From contig NZ_JBHULV010000046.1 of assembly GCF_042684645.1 (NCBI RefSeq), positions 94,159-158,158 on the forward strand: 64,000 nt of DNA. Reading direction: 5' to 3'. Below are positions 9,349-20,000 of this stretch, one piece after another. Position 1 is the stretch's first letter; each line of letters starts with the position of its first letter. The translations under genes were made by a program, and so were the position numbers. The stretch is from Pseudopedobacter alpinus (GTDB lineage: Bacteria; Bacteroidota; Bacteroidia; Sphingobacteriales; Sphingobacteriaceae). Under the pieces are notes generated by a model that saw only the letters and a program-made list of their open reading frames with translations, was not told where the DNA came from and made no database searches.

Positions 9349-10845
9349 ATGAAAAGTAATATAAAAATTTTAATACTCTTTTTTGTTTTTTGTGGACTAA
9401 ATGCCGCTTGTAAAAAGAAAAGTAAGGGTAATGATGATACAGGAATTACAAATCCTGTAAAGCCTATTACAGATGATAAGCCAGTAAAAGTTACAGAAAC
9501 GGCTTATGCTTTTCCCGGAGCCGAAGGTTTTGCAAAAGATATTACCGGTGGGCGAGGCGGTAAAGTAATTAAAGTCACAAATCTTAATGATAGCGGTACC
9601 GGAAGTTTAAGAGATGCCATTAACCAAAGCGGAAAAAGAATAGTTGTGTTTGAAGTTTCTGGAACTATTAGGCTTAAAAGCAGGTTACAGATAAGAAATG
9701 GAGATATCACCATTGCCGGACAAACCGCTCCAGGCGATGGAATTTGTTTAGCAGATTATGATGTAGTAAATGATGCTGATAATGTGATTTATAGATTCCT
9801 CCGTTTTAGAATGGGTGATGTTGCAAAAGTTGAAGGTGATGCCTTTGGAGGAAGATTCCATAAGAATATTATGGTTGATCATTGTTCAATGAGCTGGTCA
9901 ACAGATGAATGTGTTTCTTTTTATGCAAATGAAAATTTCACTTTACAATGGAGTATCATTTCCGAAAGTTTAAGAAATTCTGTCCACGGTAAAGGCGGGC
10001 ATGGTTACGGAGGTGTATGGGGAGGTAAAAAAGCTTCATTCCATCATAATTTAATGGCAAATCACGATAGCCGTAATCCCCGCTTTGGAGAAGAAGCAGG
10101 TAAAGCTTATGCATTAACAGATTTGGTAGATTACCGCAACAATGTTATTTATAATTGGGGTAATAATAGCTCTTACGGTGGCGAAGGGATGAATATCAAC
10201 ATCGTCAATAATTATTATAAACCAGGCCCAGCTACAGGCAAAAAAGAACGAATTTTCTCTATCGATAAAAATAAAAATGTAGGTACAGAGGTGTACGATA
10301 TTTGGGGTAAGTTTTTTATTGAGGGTAATTATGTTGCAGGAAGTACCAACGCTACGGCTAATAACTGGTCTTTTGGCGTTTTAAATCAATTCCATAGTAG
10401 TTATGGTACAGTTTCAGAAGCTGATAAAATAGCAATGAAACTAAATACGCAACATCCTATCAATAATAATGTAACTACACAAACTGCGCTACAAGCTTAT
10501 GAGAGTGTATTAAATTATGCTGGTGCATCTTTAAAAAGAGATTTTATTGATACCAGAATAATATTGCACACTCGCAACGGAACATTTTTTAAAGCGGGTT
10601 CAAACGGCAGCACTAATGGTATTATTGATACCCAAGCTGATGTTGACGGGTGGCCAGAATTGACTCAAGGAACGGTTTTGACAGATACCGATAATGACGG
10701 AATGCCAGATGCTTGGGAAACTGAAAAAAAATTAGATCCTAAAATTGCTAATGCGGCCAGTTTCGATTTAAGTACAGGTTATACCAATATAGAAGTTTAC
10801 ATCAATAGTTTGGTTAAAAACATTACAGATAATCAGTTGAAGTAA
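9349..10845 (+). CDS. Pectate lyase, PL1-type lipoprotein
   Basis: This 498-residue lyase cleaves polygalacturonate by beta-elimination. A lipoprotein signal ends at Cys20 (GLNAACKKK), so it is probably membrane-anchored. The mature part opens with AFPGAEGFAKDITGGRGG, then TIAGQTAPGDGICL, VDHCSMSWSTDE and SRNPRFGEE, the conserved blocks of Bacteroidota PL1-type lyases. The C-terminus has a calcium-loop-like DTDNDGMPDAWE. It is clearly paralogous to 23643 and 25153. Its stop overlaps the next gene's start by 1 nt (TAATG), so the two are translationally coupled. It lies in the HTCS-type unit, whereas its paralogues lie in the LacI-type unit. Confidence 0.9.
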   Translation: MKSNIKILILFFVFCGLNAACKKKSKGNDDTGITNPVKPITDDKPVKVTETAYAFPGAEGFAKDITGGRGGKVIKVTNLNDSGTGSLRDAINQSGKRIVVFEVSGTIRLKSRLQIRNGDITIAGQTAPGDGICLADYDVVNDADNVIYRFLRFRMGDVAKVEGDAFGGRFHKNIMVDHCSMSWSTDECVSFYANENFTLQWSIISESLRNSVHGKGGHGYGGVWGGKKASFHHNLMANHDSRNPRFGEEAGKAYALTDLVDYRNNVIYNWGNNSSYGGEGMNINIVNNYYKPGPATGKKERIFSIDKNKNVGTEVYDIWGKFFIEGNYVAGSTNATANNWSFGVLNQFHSSYGTVSEADKIAMKLNTQHPINNNVTTQTALQAYESVLNYAGASLKRDFIDTRIILHTRNGTFFKAGSNGSTNGIIDTQADVDGWPELTQGTVLTDTDNDGMPDAWETEKKLDPKIANAASFDLSTGYTNIEVYINSLVKNITDNQLK

Positions 10846-11792
10846 TGAAGAACATAACATTTCTCGTAATTTTTTTATTTCTAATGTCATCTGTAACTGC
10901 GAAATCACATGATTTTGTGGTAGCAACCGATGGTTCTGGAGATTTTAGAACCGTTCAAGCGGCGGTTAATGCTGTTGCTGATATTTCCGATAAGGTAACT
11001 ACAATCTATATTAAAGAAGGTATTTATAAAGAACGGATAGTTGTTTCTGTAACCAAAAAGAATGTGAAATTTATAGGTGAACATAAAAATAAAACCATCC
11101 TCACCTATGATAATTTTGCTGGAACGCTTAACGATTTAGGAAAATCTTTAGGAACATCAGGTTCATCTTCAATTTACATTTATAGCGAAGGTTTTTCTGC
11201 CGAGAATATCACATTTGAAAATTCTGCAGGCCCAGTAGGGCAGGCTGTAGCCGTTTGGGTAGCTGGCGATAAGGCACATTTTAAAAATTGCAGCTTTCTA
11301 GGATTTCAAGATACACTTTATACTTATGGAGCAGGAAGTCGCCAGTTTTATGAAGATTGTTATATAGAAGGAACAACTGATTTTATATTCGGACCTGCCA
11401 CTGCATTATTTAAAAATTGCGAGATTTTCTGTAAAAAAGGAGGTCAATTTATTACTGCAGCATCAACACCAGAAAAATCAAAATTTGGGTATGTCTTTTT
11501 AGATTGTAAAATAACAGGCGATGAGGGGATCTCCTATTATTTAGGAAGACCCTGGCGGCCGTATGCGAAGGTAGTTTACATAAATTGTGAAATGCCAGCA
11601 TTTATAAAACCAGAAGGATGGGATTTTTGGCGAAAGGAAGCCAATAAGTCAACCGCATTTTACGCCGAATATAAAAACAAAGGATTAGGATTTACGCCAG
11701 ATAAACGAGTCGATTGGTCTCATCAATTAACAGATGAAGAAGTGAAATCTTACACTAAGGATGCAATTTTAAGTGGCTGGAAAATAAAATAG
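10845..11792 (+). CDS. Pectin methylesterase CE8
   Basis: This 315-residue exported beta-helix enzyme removes methyl esters from homogalacturonan so that pectate lyases can act. Family blocks are complete: VATDGSGDFRTVQAAV, GQAVAVWV, FLGFQDTLYTY with the acid/base Asp, TTDFIFGPATALF with the nucleophilic Asp, and LGRPWRPYAKVVY with the substrate-binding Arg and Trp. A signal peptide (about 1-19) precedes the domain. It overlaps the upstream lyase by 1 nt and sits 55 nt before the large CE8-T9SS gene. Length is typical of a bare catalytic domain. Confidence 0.95.
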   Translation: MKNITFLVIFLFLMSSVTAKSHDFVVATDGSGDFRTVQAAVNAVADISDKVTTIYIKEGIYKERIVVSVTKKNVKFIGEHKNKTILTYDNFAGTLNDLGKSLGTSGSSSIYIYSEGFSAENITFENSAGPVGQAVAVWVAGDKAHFKNCSFLGFQDTLYTYGAGSRQFYEDCYIEGTTDFIFGPATALFKNCEIFCKKGGQFITAASTPEKSKFGYVFLDCKITGDEGISYYLGRPWRPYAKVVYINCEMPAFIKPEGWDFWRKEANKSTAFYAEYKNKGLGFTPDKRVDWSHQLTDEEVKSYTKDAILSGWKIK

Positions 11793-11847
11793 TTATCCAA
11801 TCCAAAAATACAACCAACCAATTACTAACCAATTTTATTAAACAATT

Positions 11848-14800
11848 ATGAAAAGAAAACTTTACTTTTTATTCTTCTTTACTTTTTTCCTTTGTGTAGG
11901 AAAATTGAAAGCTCAAGAAGAGAAACTGCTTTATTCAACAGATTTCCAGAACTGGGCAGTATTAACATCTACAACAGAGCAAACTGTAAACAAAACAACA
12001 GATTTCTCTAATGAAACCATTGCATTTAAATTTTTTCAAGTAAATGTAGTACCAACAGGTGCAGATGCTACTAGGTTTGTTTATCCACCAAACACTCCAA
12101 CAACCGGAGGTACACAAGTAAGTTTGGGTTATGCTCAATCACAAAAAGTAGCCGGGTCTTACATCACACTTTCACCATTAAATTCCGTTACTAAAGTAAT
12201 TTTTAAACATGGTGCAACAGGAGGTGGTAGAGGGTTTAAACTTTGGAAAAAAAACAGTACAGATGCTGATTGGGTATTGGTATCTTCTGCCGCTGCAAAT
12301 CCTGCTGCTGGGCAAGAAGTTATTGCAAACATCAACGAAAGTAATGTGGCATTAAAGTTTACTAATATAAATGATGCGCAAAATGGTTATCTTTTTGATT
12401 TAAAAATTTATGGTAACTATACCTTCTTAAATCCACAAATATTAACTACTTCTGTTAGTCCGGTTAATTCTGGTGCGATAACAAGCTTACCATCAAGTGA
12501 TAAATATGAATTAAATGCAACAACAAGTTTAACGGCAACACCTAATATTGGTTATGAGTTTGTAAAATGGGTAGATGCAGCAAATGGTGATGCCCAACTT
12601 TCCACTTCAAATCCTTACACCGTAACAATGGATGCGGCAAAAAACCTAAAAGCGGTATTTAAATCGGTAGTACTTCGTAATTTTACTGTGAATGTAGTAG
12701 GTTCTATTTGGGGTAAAGTAGCATTAAGTCCGGAACCAGTAGGAGGACAGTACCAAGACGGAACAGAAGTTACCATGACAGTTGTGCCAAACAGGGTGAC
12801 AACTTTTAGCTTTTGGGAAAATAATTCTACCGCATTACAACGCACAGTAATTGTAAATGCAGATGCAACTTATACAGCTACGTTTGATGAAATACCTTTT
12901 ATAGTAGGTTGGGATTTTAAAGACCAAGCTATTAAGCAAAATAAAACCGCCGAGTTTTATTCTGAAAGTACAAATACGGGCACAATTTCTGTTTACGAAC
13001 CAACAGGAATAGCTGTAAATTGGCTTTCAAGCCCCGGAACTTTTAGTCCATCTTATCCAGCTATTAGATTTTGGACAGCAGCAGCCAACTTTGCAACTAC
13101 ACGTAGATATTTAAAAGCTTCATTTTCAACAGCTGGGTATAAAAATTTACAAGTTCAATCTTTAGTATCTGGCAATTACCAGTGCTATGCAATCCAAAAA
13201 TTACAATACTCATTAGACGATGTAACCTATACAGATCTAGCATCGGTTGATATAACAACTGCATATAATTCAACTTGGAAAGACTTAAACATTACTTTAC
13301 CAGCTGATGCCGAAGGTAAAACAATAGTTTATTTAAAGTGGATTGCAGATGTATCTAGCCCAATACTAGGAACCACAGCTGATAACGACGGTACCGCTTT
13401 TACCAATATTTTTGTATTTGCAGATAAAGTGGTTGTAAATGATGTAACTCCACCAACCTTAGTTTCCACTGTTCCTACTGCTGCTTCTGCTACGGCTACT
13501 ATAAACGGTTCTGTTGTTTTAACTTTTAATGAGAAAGTTAAAGCTGGTACCGGGGCTATCACATTGGATGGAAAGACTTTAACAGGAGTTTATGGCTCAA
13601 AAACCGCCACATTTACTTACGAAAAACTAAATTACAATACTCAATACACTTTAACTGTTCCGGCAGGAGCTTTAACAGACCAATCAGGAAATTCATTTGC
13701 TGGTACAACATTAACATTTAGTACTGGGGTAAGAGTAGAACCCACAAAAAAACTATTTGATGCTGTTGTGGCTAAAGATGGTTCTGGTGACTATTTAAGT
13801 GTTATTGCGGCAATTTCAGCAGCGCCATCAAATCGTACAACACCTTGGTTAATCTACATCAAAAATGGTAAATACACTGGTCACCATGATATTCCTTCAA
13901 CCAAGCCTTTTATTCATTTGATAGGACAAAGCAGAGAAGGTGTTATTATTTCTGATAATCTGTTAAGTGGAGGGCCAACAGCTGTTCATGTTAGTTTAGG
14001 AGCTACAATGGTGGTAAATTCTAAGGATTGTTATTTTGAAAATATTACTTTAGAAAACAGTTTTGGTTATGAGAATTTGGCAGGTCCACAAGCTTTAGCT
14101 TTATATTCAATAACAGATAAATTTGCAATTAATCATTGCTGGTTACGTAGTTATCAAGATACTTATCTAACAGCTTATAGCAATATTGCAGATAGACATT
14201 ATGTAAAAGACACTAAAATAGAAGGTGCGGTAGATTTTATTTATGGAGGTGGTAATGTGTTTTTTGATAGAGATACAATTACTGTTAACAGAGCAGATGG
14301 TGGTTATATTGTGGCTCCAAGTCATGGTGTGGGTACAGCTTGGGGTTATGTTTTTAGCAATTGCATCATTAATAAATCTATCCCATCTACAGTTAATGTT
14401 TACTTTGGTCGTCAGTGGCAAAATGCTCCAAAAACAGTGTTTTTAAATTCAAAATTGGGGCAAAACACAAATATTTATCCTGCTGGTTGGTTCTATAAAT
14501 TTGGTGCTATTCCGGCTATTGCTGCAGATTACAATACTGTAAATAGTGCAGGTAACCCAGTTGATTTAAGTCAACGTATTTCTAATTACGAGTATGATAC
14601 TAAAGATGCTAACGGAGTAGTAACAGGTACAGTAACCGGAACAGCACAAAAGACTTTAACAGATCAAGAAGCAGCAAACTACACTTACGAAAACGTGATT
14701 TTACGTAGTGGAGATTCTTGGGATCCTCGTTTAATGGCAGAAGCACCAAACCAGCCAGCTAACTTACAACTTAGTGGTGCTAGCTTAACTTGGGATGCAG

Positions 14801-15513
14801 TTGCATATACCAGATTGTATGTTGTTATTAGGAATAATAATGTAATTGGTTTTACTTTAAATAGTCAATATACTGATGCAACCAAAGTACCTGGGACAGC
14901 TTATAATTATACCGTACAAGCAGTTGGCGAATTTGGCGCACTAAGTAAAATGGCCAATGCAGTGCAAACTTTACCTTTAGATTTATTGTCTTTTACAGCA
15001 ACATTAGCAAAAGATTTAGCTCCAAAAGTAAACTTAGCTTGGAAAACAACAAACGAAAAAAACACTGCTAATTTTGAATTAGATAGAACATTTGATGGCA
15101 AAACTTTTGAAAAAGTAGGAACTGTTGCAGCGTTTAATACTTCTGGAATTCATACCTACAGTTTTGTTGATGCTAAACCGCTAATTGGACAGTCTTATTA
15201 CCGCCTAAATCAAATTGATTTAGATGGAAAAAATAAATACAGCGATTTAAAAGTGGTAAATAATTCGGGGAATATTAACTTGGGTTTATACCCTAATCCA
15301 GTTTCTAGCGAGTTGAATATCACCCATGCTATGGCTTCAGAAAAAGCTTCAATTGAAGTTATTTCTATGAATGGTAAAAAGGTAGCGAGTATTTTGGTCC
15401 AATCTACTTCAACTTTTACAAAAGTAGATTTATCAGCAATTCCATCAGGAACTTATGTATTGGTATTTAATAACGGAGCAGAGAAATCTGTTGCAAAATT
15501 TATAAAAAAATAG
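11848..15513 (+). CDS. Large multidomain CE8 pectinesterase with T9SS tail
   Basis: This 1221-residue secreted protein has, approximately: signal peptide 1-22; beta-sandwich 24-190; two InlB/bacterial-repeat modules 191-347 (YEFVKWV, FSFWENN); jelly-roll-like domain 351-530 starting VGWDFKDQ; Big_5 Ig-like domain 531-627; CE8 domain 633-905; Fn3-like module from about 967; the locus-wide T9SS linker (LPLDLLSFTA); and a T9SS type A tail (LYPNPVSSELNI to KFIKK). In CE8 both catalytic Asp regions are kept (YQDTYL, VDFIYGGG), but the usual LGRPW reads FGRQW, so binding may differ. It ends at a strong terminator at 15553 and is probably co-transcribed with 9349 and 10845. Confidence 0.9.
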   Translation: MKRKLYFLFFFTFFLCVGKLKAQEEKLLYSTDFQNWAVLTSTTEQTVNKTTDFSNETIAFKFFQVNVVPTGADATRFVYPPNTPTTGGTQVSLGYAQSQKVAGSYITLSPLNSVTKVIFKHGATGGGRGFKLWKKNSTDADWVLVSSAAANPAAGQEVIANINESNVALKFTNINDAQNGYLFDLKIYGNYTFLNPQILTTSVSPVNSGAITSLPSSDKYELNATTSLTATPNIGYEFVKWVDAANGDAQLSTSNPYTVTMDAAKNLKAVFKSVVLRNFTVNVVGSIWGKVALSPEPVGGQYQDGTEVTMTVVPNRVTTFSFWENNSTALQRTVIVNADATYTATFDEIPFIVGWDFKDQAIKQNKTAEFYSESTNTGTISVYEPTGIAVNWLSSPGTFSPSYPAIRFWTAAANFATTRRYLKASFSTAGYKNLQVQSLVSGNYQCYAIQKLQYSLDDVTYTDLASVDITTAYNSTWKDLNITLPADAEGKTIVYLKWIADVSSPILGTTADNDGTAFTNIFVFADKVVVNDVTPPTLVSTVPTAASATATINGSVVLTFNEKVKAGTGAITLDGKTLTGVYGSKTATFTYEKLNYNTQYTLTVPAGALTDQSGNSFAGTTLTFSTGVRVEPTKKLFDAVVAKDGSGDYLSVIAAISAAPSNRTTPWLIYIKNGKYTGHHDIPSTKPFIHLIGQSREGVIISDNLLSGGPTAVHVSLGATMVVNSKDCYFENITLENSFGYENLAGPQALALYSITDKFAINHCWLRSYQDTYLTAYSNIADRHYVKDTKIEGAVDFIYGGGNVFFDRDTITVNRADGGYIVAPSHGVGTAWGYVFSNCIINKSIPSTVNVYFGRQWQNAPKTVFLNSKLGQNTNIYPAGWFYKFGAIPAIAADYNTVNSAGNPVDLSQRISNYEYDTKDANGVVTGTVTGTAQKTLTDQEAANYTYENVILRSGDSWDPRLMAEAPNQPANLQLSGASLTWDAVAYTRLYVVIRNNNVIGFTLNSQYTDATKVPGTAYNYTVQAVGEFGALSKMANAVQTLPLDLLSFTATLAKDLAPKVNLAWKTTNEKNTANFELDRTFDGKTFEKVGTVAAFNTSGIHTYSFVDAKPLIGQSYYRLNQIDLDGKNKYSDLKVVNNSGNINLGLYPNPVSSELNITHAMASEKASIEVISMNGKKVASILVQSTSTFTKVDLSAIPSGTYVLVFNNGAEKSVAKFIKK

Positions 15514-15552
15514 ATCAACTATTTGTTGAAGTTAAATTAGGTAGCAACTTTC

Positions 15553-15594
15553 AAAAAAATCCCAACTGCTAATAACCATGTTGGGATTTTTTTT
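15553..15594. terminator. Bidirectional intrinsic terminator
   Basis: AATCCCAAC (15558) pairs with GTTGGGATT (15580) in a 9-bp stem with a 13-nt loop, flanked by an A-run on the left and a T-run on the right. It can therefore work for both the plus-strand CE8 unit and the convergent LacI-family gene. Confidence 0.85.
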
Positions 15595-15752
15595 ATTGCC
15601 TTTAATAAGGAAATTATCACGGAAAATTTAAATAAACACCAAACTTTTTTTAAACCAATTTTTTGTAATTAAATAATATTCAGTTAGTTATGTTTAGTTA
15701 TAAAATTTTGGATTAGATGGACTGCGGAATTTAAAATCATTTTTAAAAATCA

Positions 15753-16757
15753 CTAAGCAATTGGACTAAAAGTGGTATCTAATATTCTTGTTTCAAATTC
15801 TTCTACAGGGTATTTTGCTTCAATAATACTAATTAGCATTTCAGTTGCAATTTGTCCCATTTCAAAAGCCGGTTGTCTAACACAAGATAGCGATGGGCTA
15901 AAGAGCTCAACTACATCAGAATTACTAAAACCTGCTACAATAATGTTCTCAGAATGATGTTTTTTTAATGCAGCTAAGCATCCCATGCTTAATCTGTCGC
16001 TTGCCACAAAAATTGCGTCAGGTTTTTCAGGCAAATTTAATAAAGAAATCATTGCCTGTTCAACCTCATCTTTCATGCTTCCGCCATGTTCACAATATCT
16101 TACATACTCTTTTTTAAAAGGTATATGATGTTTAGTTAATGCATCTTTATAACCAATTTGCCGCTGCGCAGTAATTGATAACTGCTCAGAATTGGCTAAG
16201 TGTGCAATTTTTTTACACCCTTTTTTAATCAGATATTCGGTAGCCTCAAAAGCACCTTTAACATTATTGCTGGTTACTTTATGGGTTTGCATACTTTCTA
16301 AAATTCTATCGAAAAACACAATTGGTAAACCTTGTTTATGTAGTTTTTCAATGTGCTCGTAGTTTTTTGTTTCTGCCGCTAAAGATATGATGATACCATC
16401 AACAGATCTGTTAGCCAAATGCTCCATATTAATTACCTCTCTTTCGTACTTATCATGACTTTGAGAAATAATTGTGTTGTAACCTTTACTATACGCAATA
16501 GACTCTATACCATCAATTGCTTGCGAGAAAAAAACATTAGCTACTTCACATACCACAATTCCTATAGAATAGCTTCTTCTTTCCTTTAAACTTAAGGCAA
16601 TTGGATTACGTTTAAAATTGATTTTTTCTGCATAATCCAGTACAAGTTTTTTAGTCTCATCGCTAATTTCATAACCTCCACGTAATGCTCTAGAAACTGT
16701 TGAAGTTGATAATTTTAGTTCTTTAGCTATATCTTTAATAGTAACTGGCTTAAACAT
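15753..16757 (-). CDS. LacI-family transcriptional regulator of the pectin locus
   Basis: This 334-residue protein has an N-terminal LacI helix-turn-helix (TIKDIAKELKLSTSTVSRAL), a hinge region with NPIALSLKERRSYSIGIVV, and a periplasmic-binding-protein-like ligand domain to the end. It is divergent from susC, and one 26-bp palindrome (16832-16857) lies between them. The same palindrome stands before four more operons downstream, so this gene is the best candidate for their regulator. The palindrome's -7 partner exists only in the susC direction. The fixed upstream position of the sites suggests activation. The ligand is unknown; a galacturonate-derived metabolite would fit, as an inference. 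Confidence 0.93.
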   Translation of the reverse strand: MFKPVTIKDIAKELKLSTSTVSRALRGGYEISDETKKLVLDYAEKINFKRNPIALSLKERRSYSIGIVVCEVANVFFSQAIDGIESIAYSKGYNTIISQSHDKYEREVINMEHLANRSVDGIIISLAAETKNYEHIEKLHKQGLPIVFFDRILESMQTHKVTSNNVKGAFEATEYLIKKGCKKIAHLANSEQLSITAQRQIGYKDALTKHHIPFKKEYVRYCEHGGSMKDEVEQAMISLLNLPEKPDAIFVASDRLSMGCLAALKKHHSENIIVAGFSNSDVVELFSPSLSCVRQPAFEMGQIATEMLISIIEAKYPVEEFETRILDTTFSPIA

Positions 16758-16831
16758 ATCTTAATTATTTTACTGGATGAGTGTATTGCTAAATTAAGAA
16801 ATTTAAAGTGAAATTTATTTTAAAAAACAAT

Positions 16832-16909
16832 CGATAACGTTGCCGGCATCGATTGCACAGTTATTTACCTAATATCCCTCTTTTTTAGCATTTAAAGTAC
16901 TTATCATTG
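16832..16909 (+). promoter_or_regulatory. LacI-type operator and promoter of the susC operon
   Basis: The 26-bp site at 16832-16857 has a CCGG centre and the right arm CATCGATTGCA. The -7 box TATCATTG starts at 16902, 45 nt after the operator's last base. ATAACCAATT follows around the expected start of transcription at about 16915. No TTTG -33 box is seen at normal spacing. The leader to the ATG at 17024 is about 110 nt. Confidence 0.65.
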
Positions 16910-17023
16910 TTATAACCAATTACAAAAAAACCGAAGAAAATTCTTTTACATCTTAGTAAATTTTAAAATTTTTGGATGTATTTTTTTGGGTTTAATTTTT
17001 ATAAAACCAATTTATTAAAAACT

Positions 17024-20000
17024 ATGACGAAAAAACTACTACTCCTGTTGGCAATTGTAAATTTCAGTTTTGGAATTTCATTTGCTCAAGAAAGAGTAAT
17101 TACCGGAAAGGTAACCGACGACAAAGAAACTTTAATAGGTGTTTCAGTCTCTATTTTAGGCTCATCTACCGGAACATTAACTGATGTTAATGGATCATAT
17201 TCCATTAAAGCAAAAACTGGAGAAACTTTGGTTTTTTCATATTTAGGTTATAAGTCTAAGCAAGTAAAATTAACTGATCAAAAAGTAGTTAGTATTTCAT
17301 TAGAGAGTGAATCTGTACAGTTAAATGAAGTAGTTGCTATCGGTTACGGTACTGTGAGAAAGAAAGATTTAACAGGAGCTGTTTCTTCAGTGAGTGCTGA
17401 TGTTATTGCTGCCCAACCTGTTTCCTCTGCTATACAAGCAATTCAAGGTAGAGTTGCTGGTGTTAATATATCATCTACTGAAGGTTCTCCTGATGCTGAG
17501 CTTACTGTAAGAGTAAGAGGAGGTGGATCTTTGACTGGAGATAACTCTCCACTATATATTGTCGATGGATTTCCGGTAGCTTCAATTTCTGATATTGCAC
17601 CTGCTGATATTGAATCTATTGATATATTGAAAGACGCTTCATCAACAGCTATTTATGGTTCGAGAGGCGCAAATGGGGTTATTTTAGTAACTACTAAAAA
17701 CAGCAAAACAGGAAAAACAGCAATTAGTTTGAGTTCTTTTACAGGTATTAGAGAGTTATCAAAAACTTTAGATGTTTTAACTCCGTATGACTATGCTCTT
17801 TTTCAATACGAAAGATCTTTATTAGACAATAGCCCTGATGATTACACTAGATATTTTGGTAATTTTCAAGATATAGACTTGTATAAGCAAGTAGTACCAA
17901 ATGATTGGCAAAATGTTGTTTTTGGACGTACAGGAACTACTTATAATCAAAATTTAAATATAAGCGGTGGTGGTGAAAAAACTAAATTTAGTTTAAGCCA
18001 TAGTTTTGTGAAAGATAAAGCAATTATGTTAAGTTCTGGCTACGAAAGACAAAACTTGAATTTTAAATTAAATCATAAACTATATGATAAATTGACTTTA
18101 GATTTTGGAATTAGATATGCTGACACGAAAACTGAAGGTGGAGGAGCTAATGAGCAAAATGAGAAATCATCTGCAGACTCTCGTTTAAAATATGCGATGA
18201 TTTATCCACCATTTCCAGTAGGAGATTTAACGGATAATGATTTAACCGATCCTGATTTTAACTTATACAATCCTCGCGAAGCAATAAGTGATAATGACCA
18301 ATTTGTGCAAAGAAAAGTGTACAATTTAAATGGGGCATTAACTTATGAGGTGGTTAAGAATATGAAGTTTCGTACAGAATTGGGTTACGATGGTTATAAA
18401 AATGATCAAGATCGATTTTATGGTACCACTACTTATTTTGTAACAAACAATGTTGCAAATTTCCAAGGTTTTCCTGCCATCATATTTAATAATACAACTA
18501 GAAACACTTTTAGAAACACAAATACTTTAAACTACGATTTTAAGAAGATTTTAAATAAAAATAATAATTTAAATGTAGTTATAGGTCAAGAATATATTAA
18601 GAGGGAGGAAAATGATTATAATACATTAATTTATGGATTCCCGTCATCTTTTAATTTTGAGAATGCTAAGAATTTAACAGGGCAAGGTAAAGAAAGCAAA
18701 AGCACTAAAACATTTAGTCCTGATGATAATTTGTTATCTTTTTTTGGTAGAGCAAATTATGACTTTAAAGGTAAATATTTATTGAGTGCTACTTTTAGAG
18801 CAGATGGTTCTTCTAAATTTTCAGAAGGAAACAGATGGGGTTATTTCCCTTCTGCATCAGCCGCTTGGAGAATATCTGCAGAGAATTTTATGGAAGGTAC
18901 TAAATCTTGGTTAGATGATTTGAAGTTAAGAACAAGTTATGGTACTGCAGGTAATAACAATATTCCTCCAGGACAAACAGTTCAGTTGTTAGAGCCAAAC
19001 TCTGCAAGTACACCTATATATTCAAACGGTTATTCAAATCTTTTGGCGCCGTCTAAAACTATGGCTAATCCTGATTTGAAGTGGGAAACAACAGTTACTA
19101 AAAATATAGGTTTAGATTTTTCTTTACTAAATTCAAGAATATCTGGTACAGTTGAGGCTTACTTGAATAGAACTAAAGATTTATTAATCTTATTCCCAGT
19201 AGCAGGTACAGGTTACGACAATCAATATCGTAATTTAGGAGAGACAGAAAATAAAGGACTTGAGTTTGCTTTAAATTGGAGCGCAATAAGAAAAGATAAT
19301 TTCGATTTAAGCTTTAATGGCAACATCAGTTTTAATAGAAATAAAGTTATTGATTTAGGTGGTTTAGCAAATTATGCAGCACAATCTGGTTGGGCATCTA
19401 CAGAAATTGGTGAAGATTTTAGAGTAACTGAAGGTGCTTCTGTTGGTCGTATTTACGGATATCAAAATGCTGGTCGTTATGAAGTGTCTGATTTTACAGG
19501 ATACGTAGGCAATAAATGGGTATTAAAACCAGGTGTTGCAGATGCAACTAGTGTTGTAGGGAATTTAAGACCAGGTACCATGAAATTGGTAGATACAGAT
19601 GGAAATGGTTTTGTAAACTTAACCGATAGAACAATTATTGGTAATGCTACACCATTAAATACTGGTGGATTTTCCATCAATTCAAGAATTTATAATTTTG
19701 ATATTGCTGCATATTTTAACTGGAGTTATGGAAACGATATTTATAATGCCAATAAAATAGAATATACTTCTACAAGTAAATACAGTTCAAGAAACATGCT
19801 TACTATTATGGAAAACGGTCAGCGTTGGAATAACCTAAAACCTGATGGGACCATTAGTAATGACCCTACAGAGCTAGAGGCTTTAAATGCTAATTCTAGT
19901 TTATGGTCTCCTTACATGTCTAGATATGTTTTAAGTGATTGGGCAGTAGAAGATGGTTCTTTTTTAAGATTAGGTACTGTAACTTTAGGATATACTTTAC

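Noticed and set aside
14243..14446. Plus-strand ORF of 67 codons within the CE8 gene
   Set aside because: It is a shadow frame over the catalytic domain, whose own frame has intact motifs.
16976..17023. Earlier in-frame ATG for susC adding 16 residues
   Set aside because: The extension disrupts an otherwise normal signal peptide; 17024 fits better.
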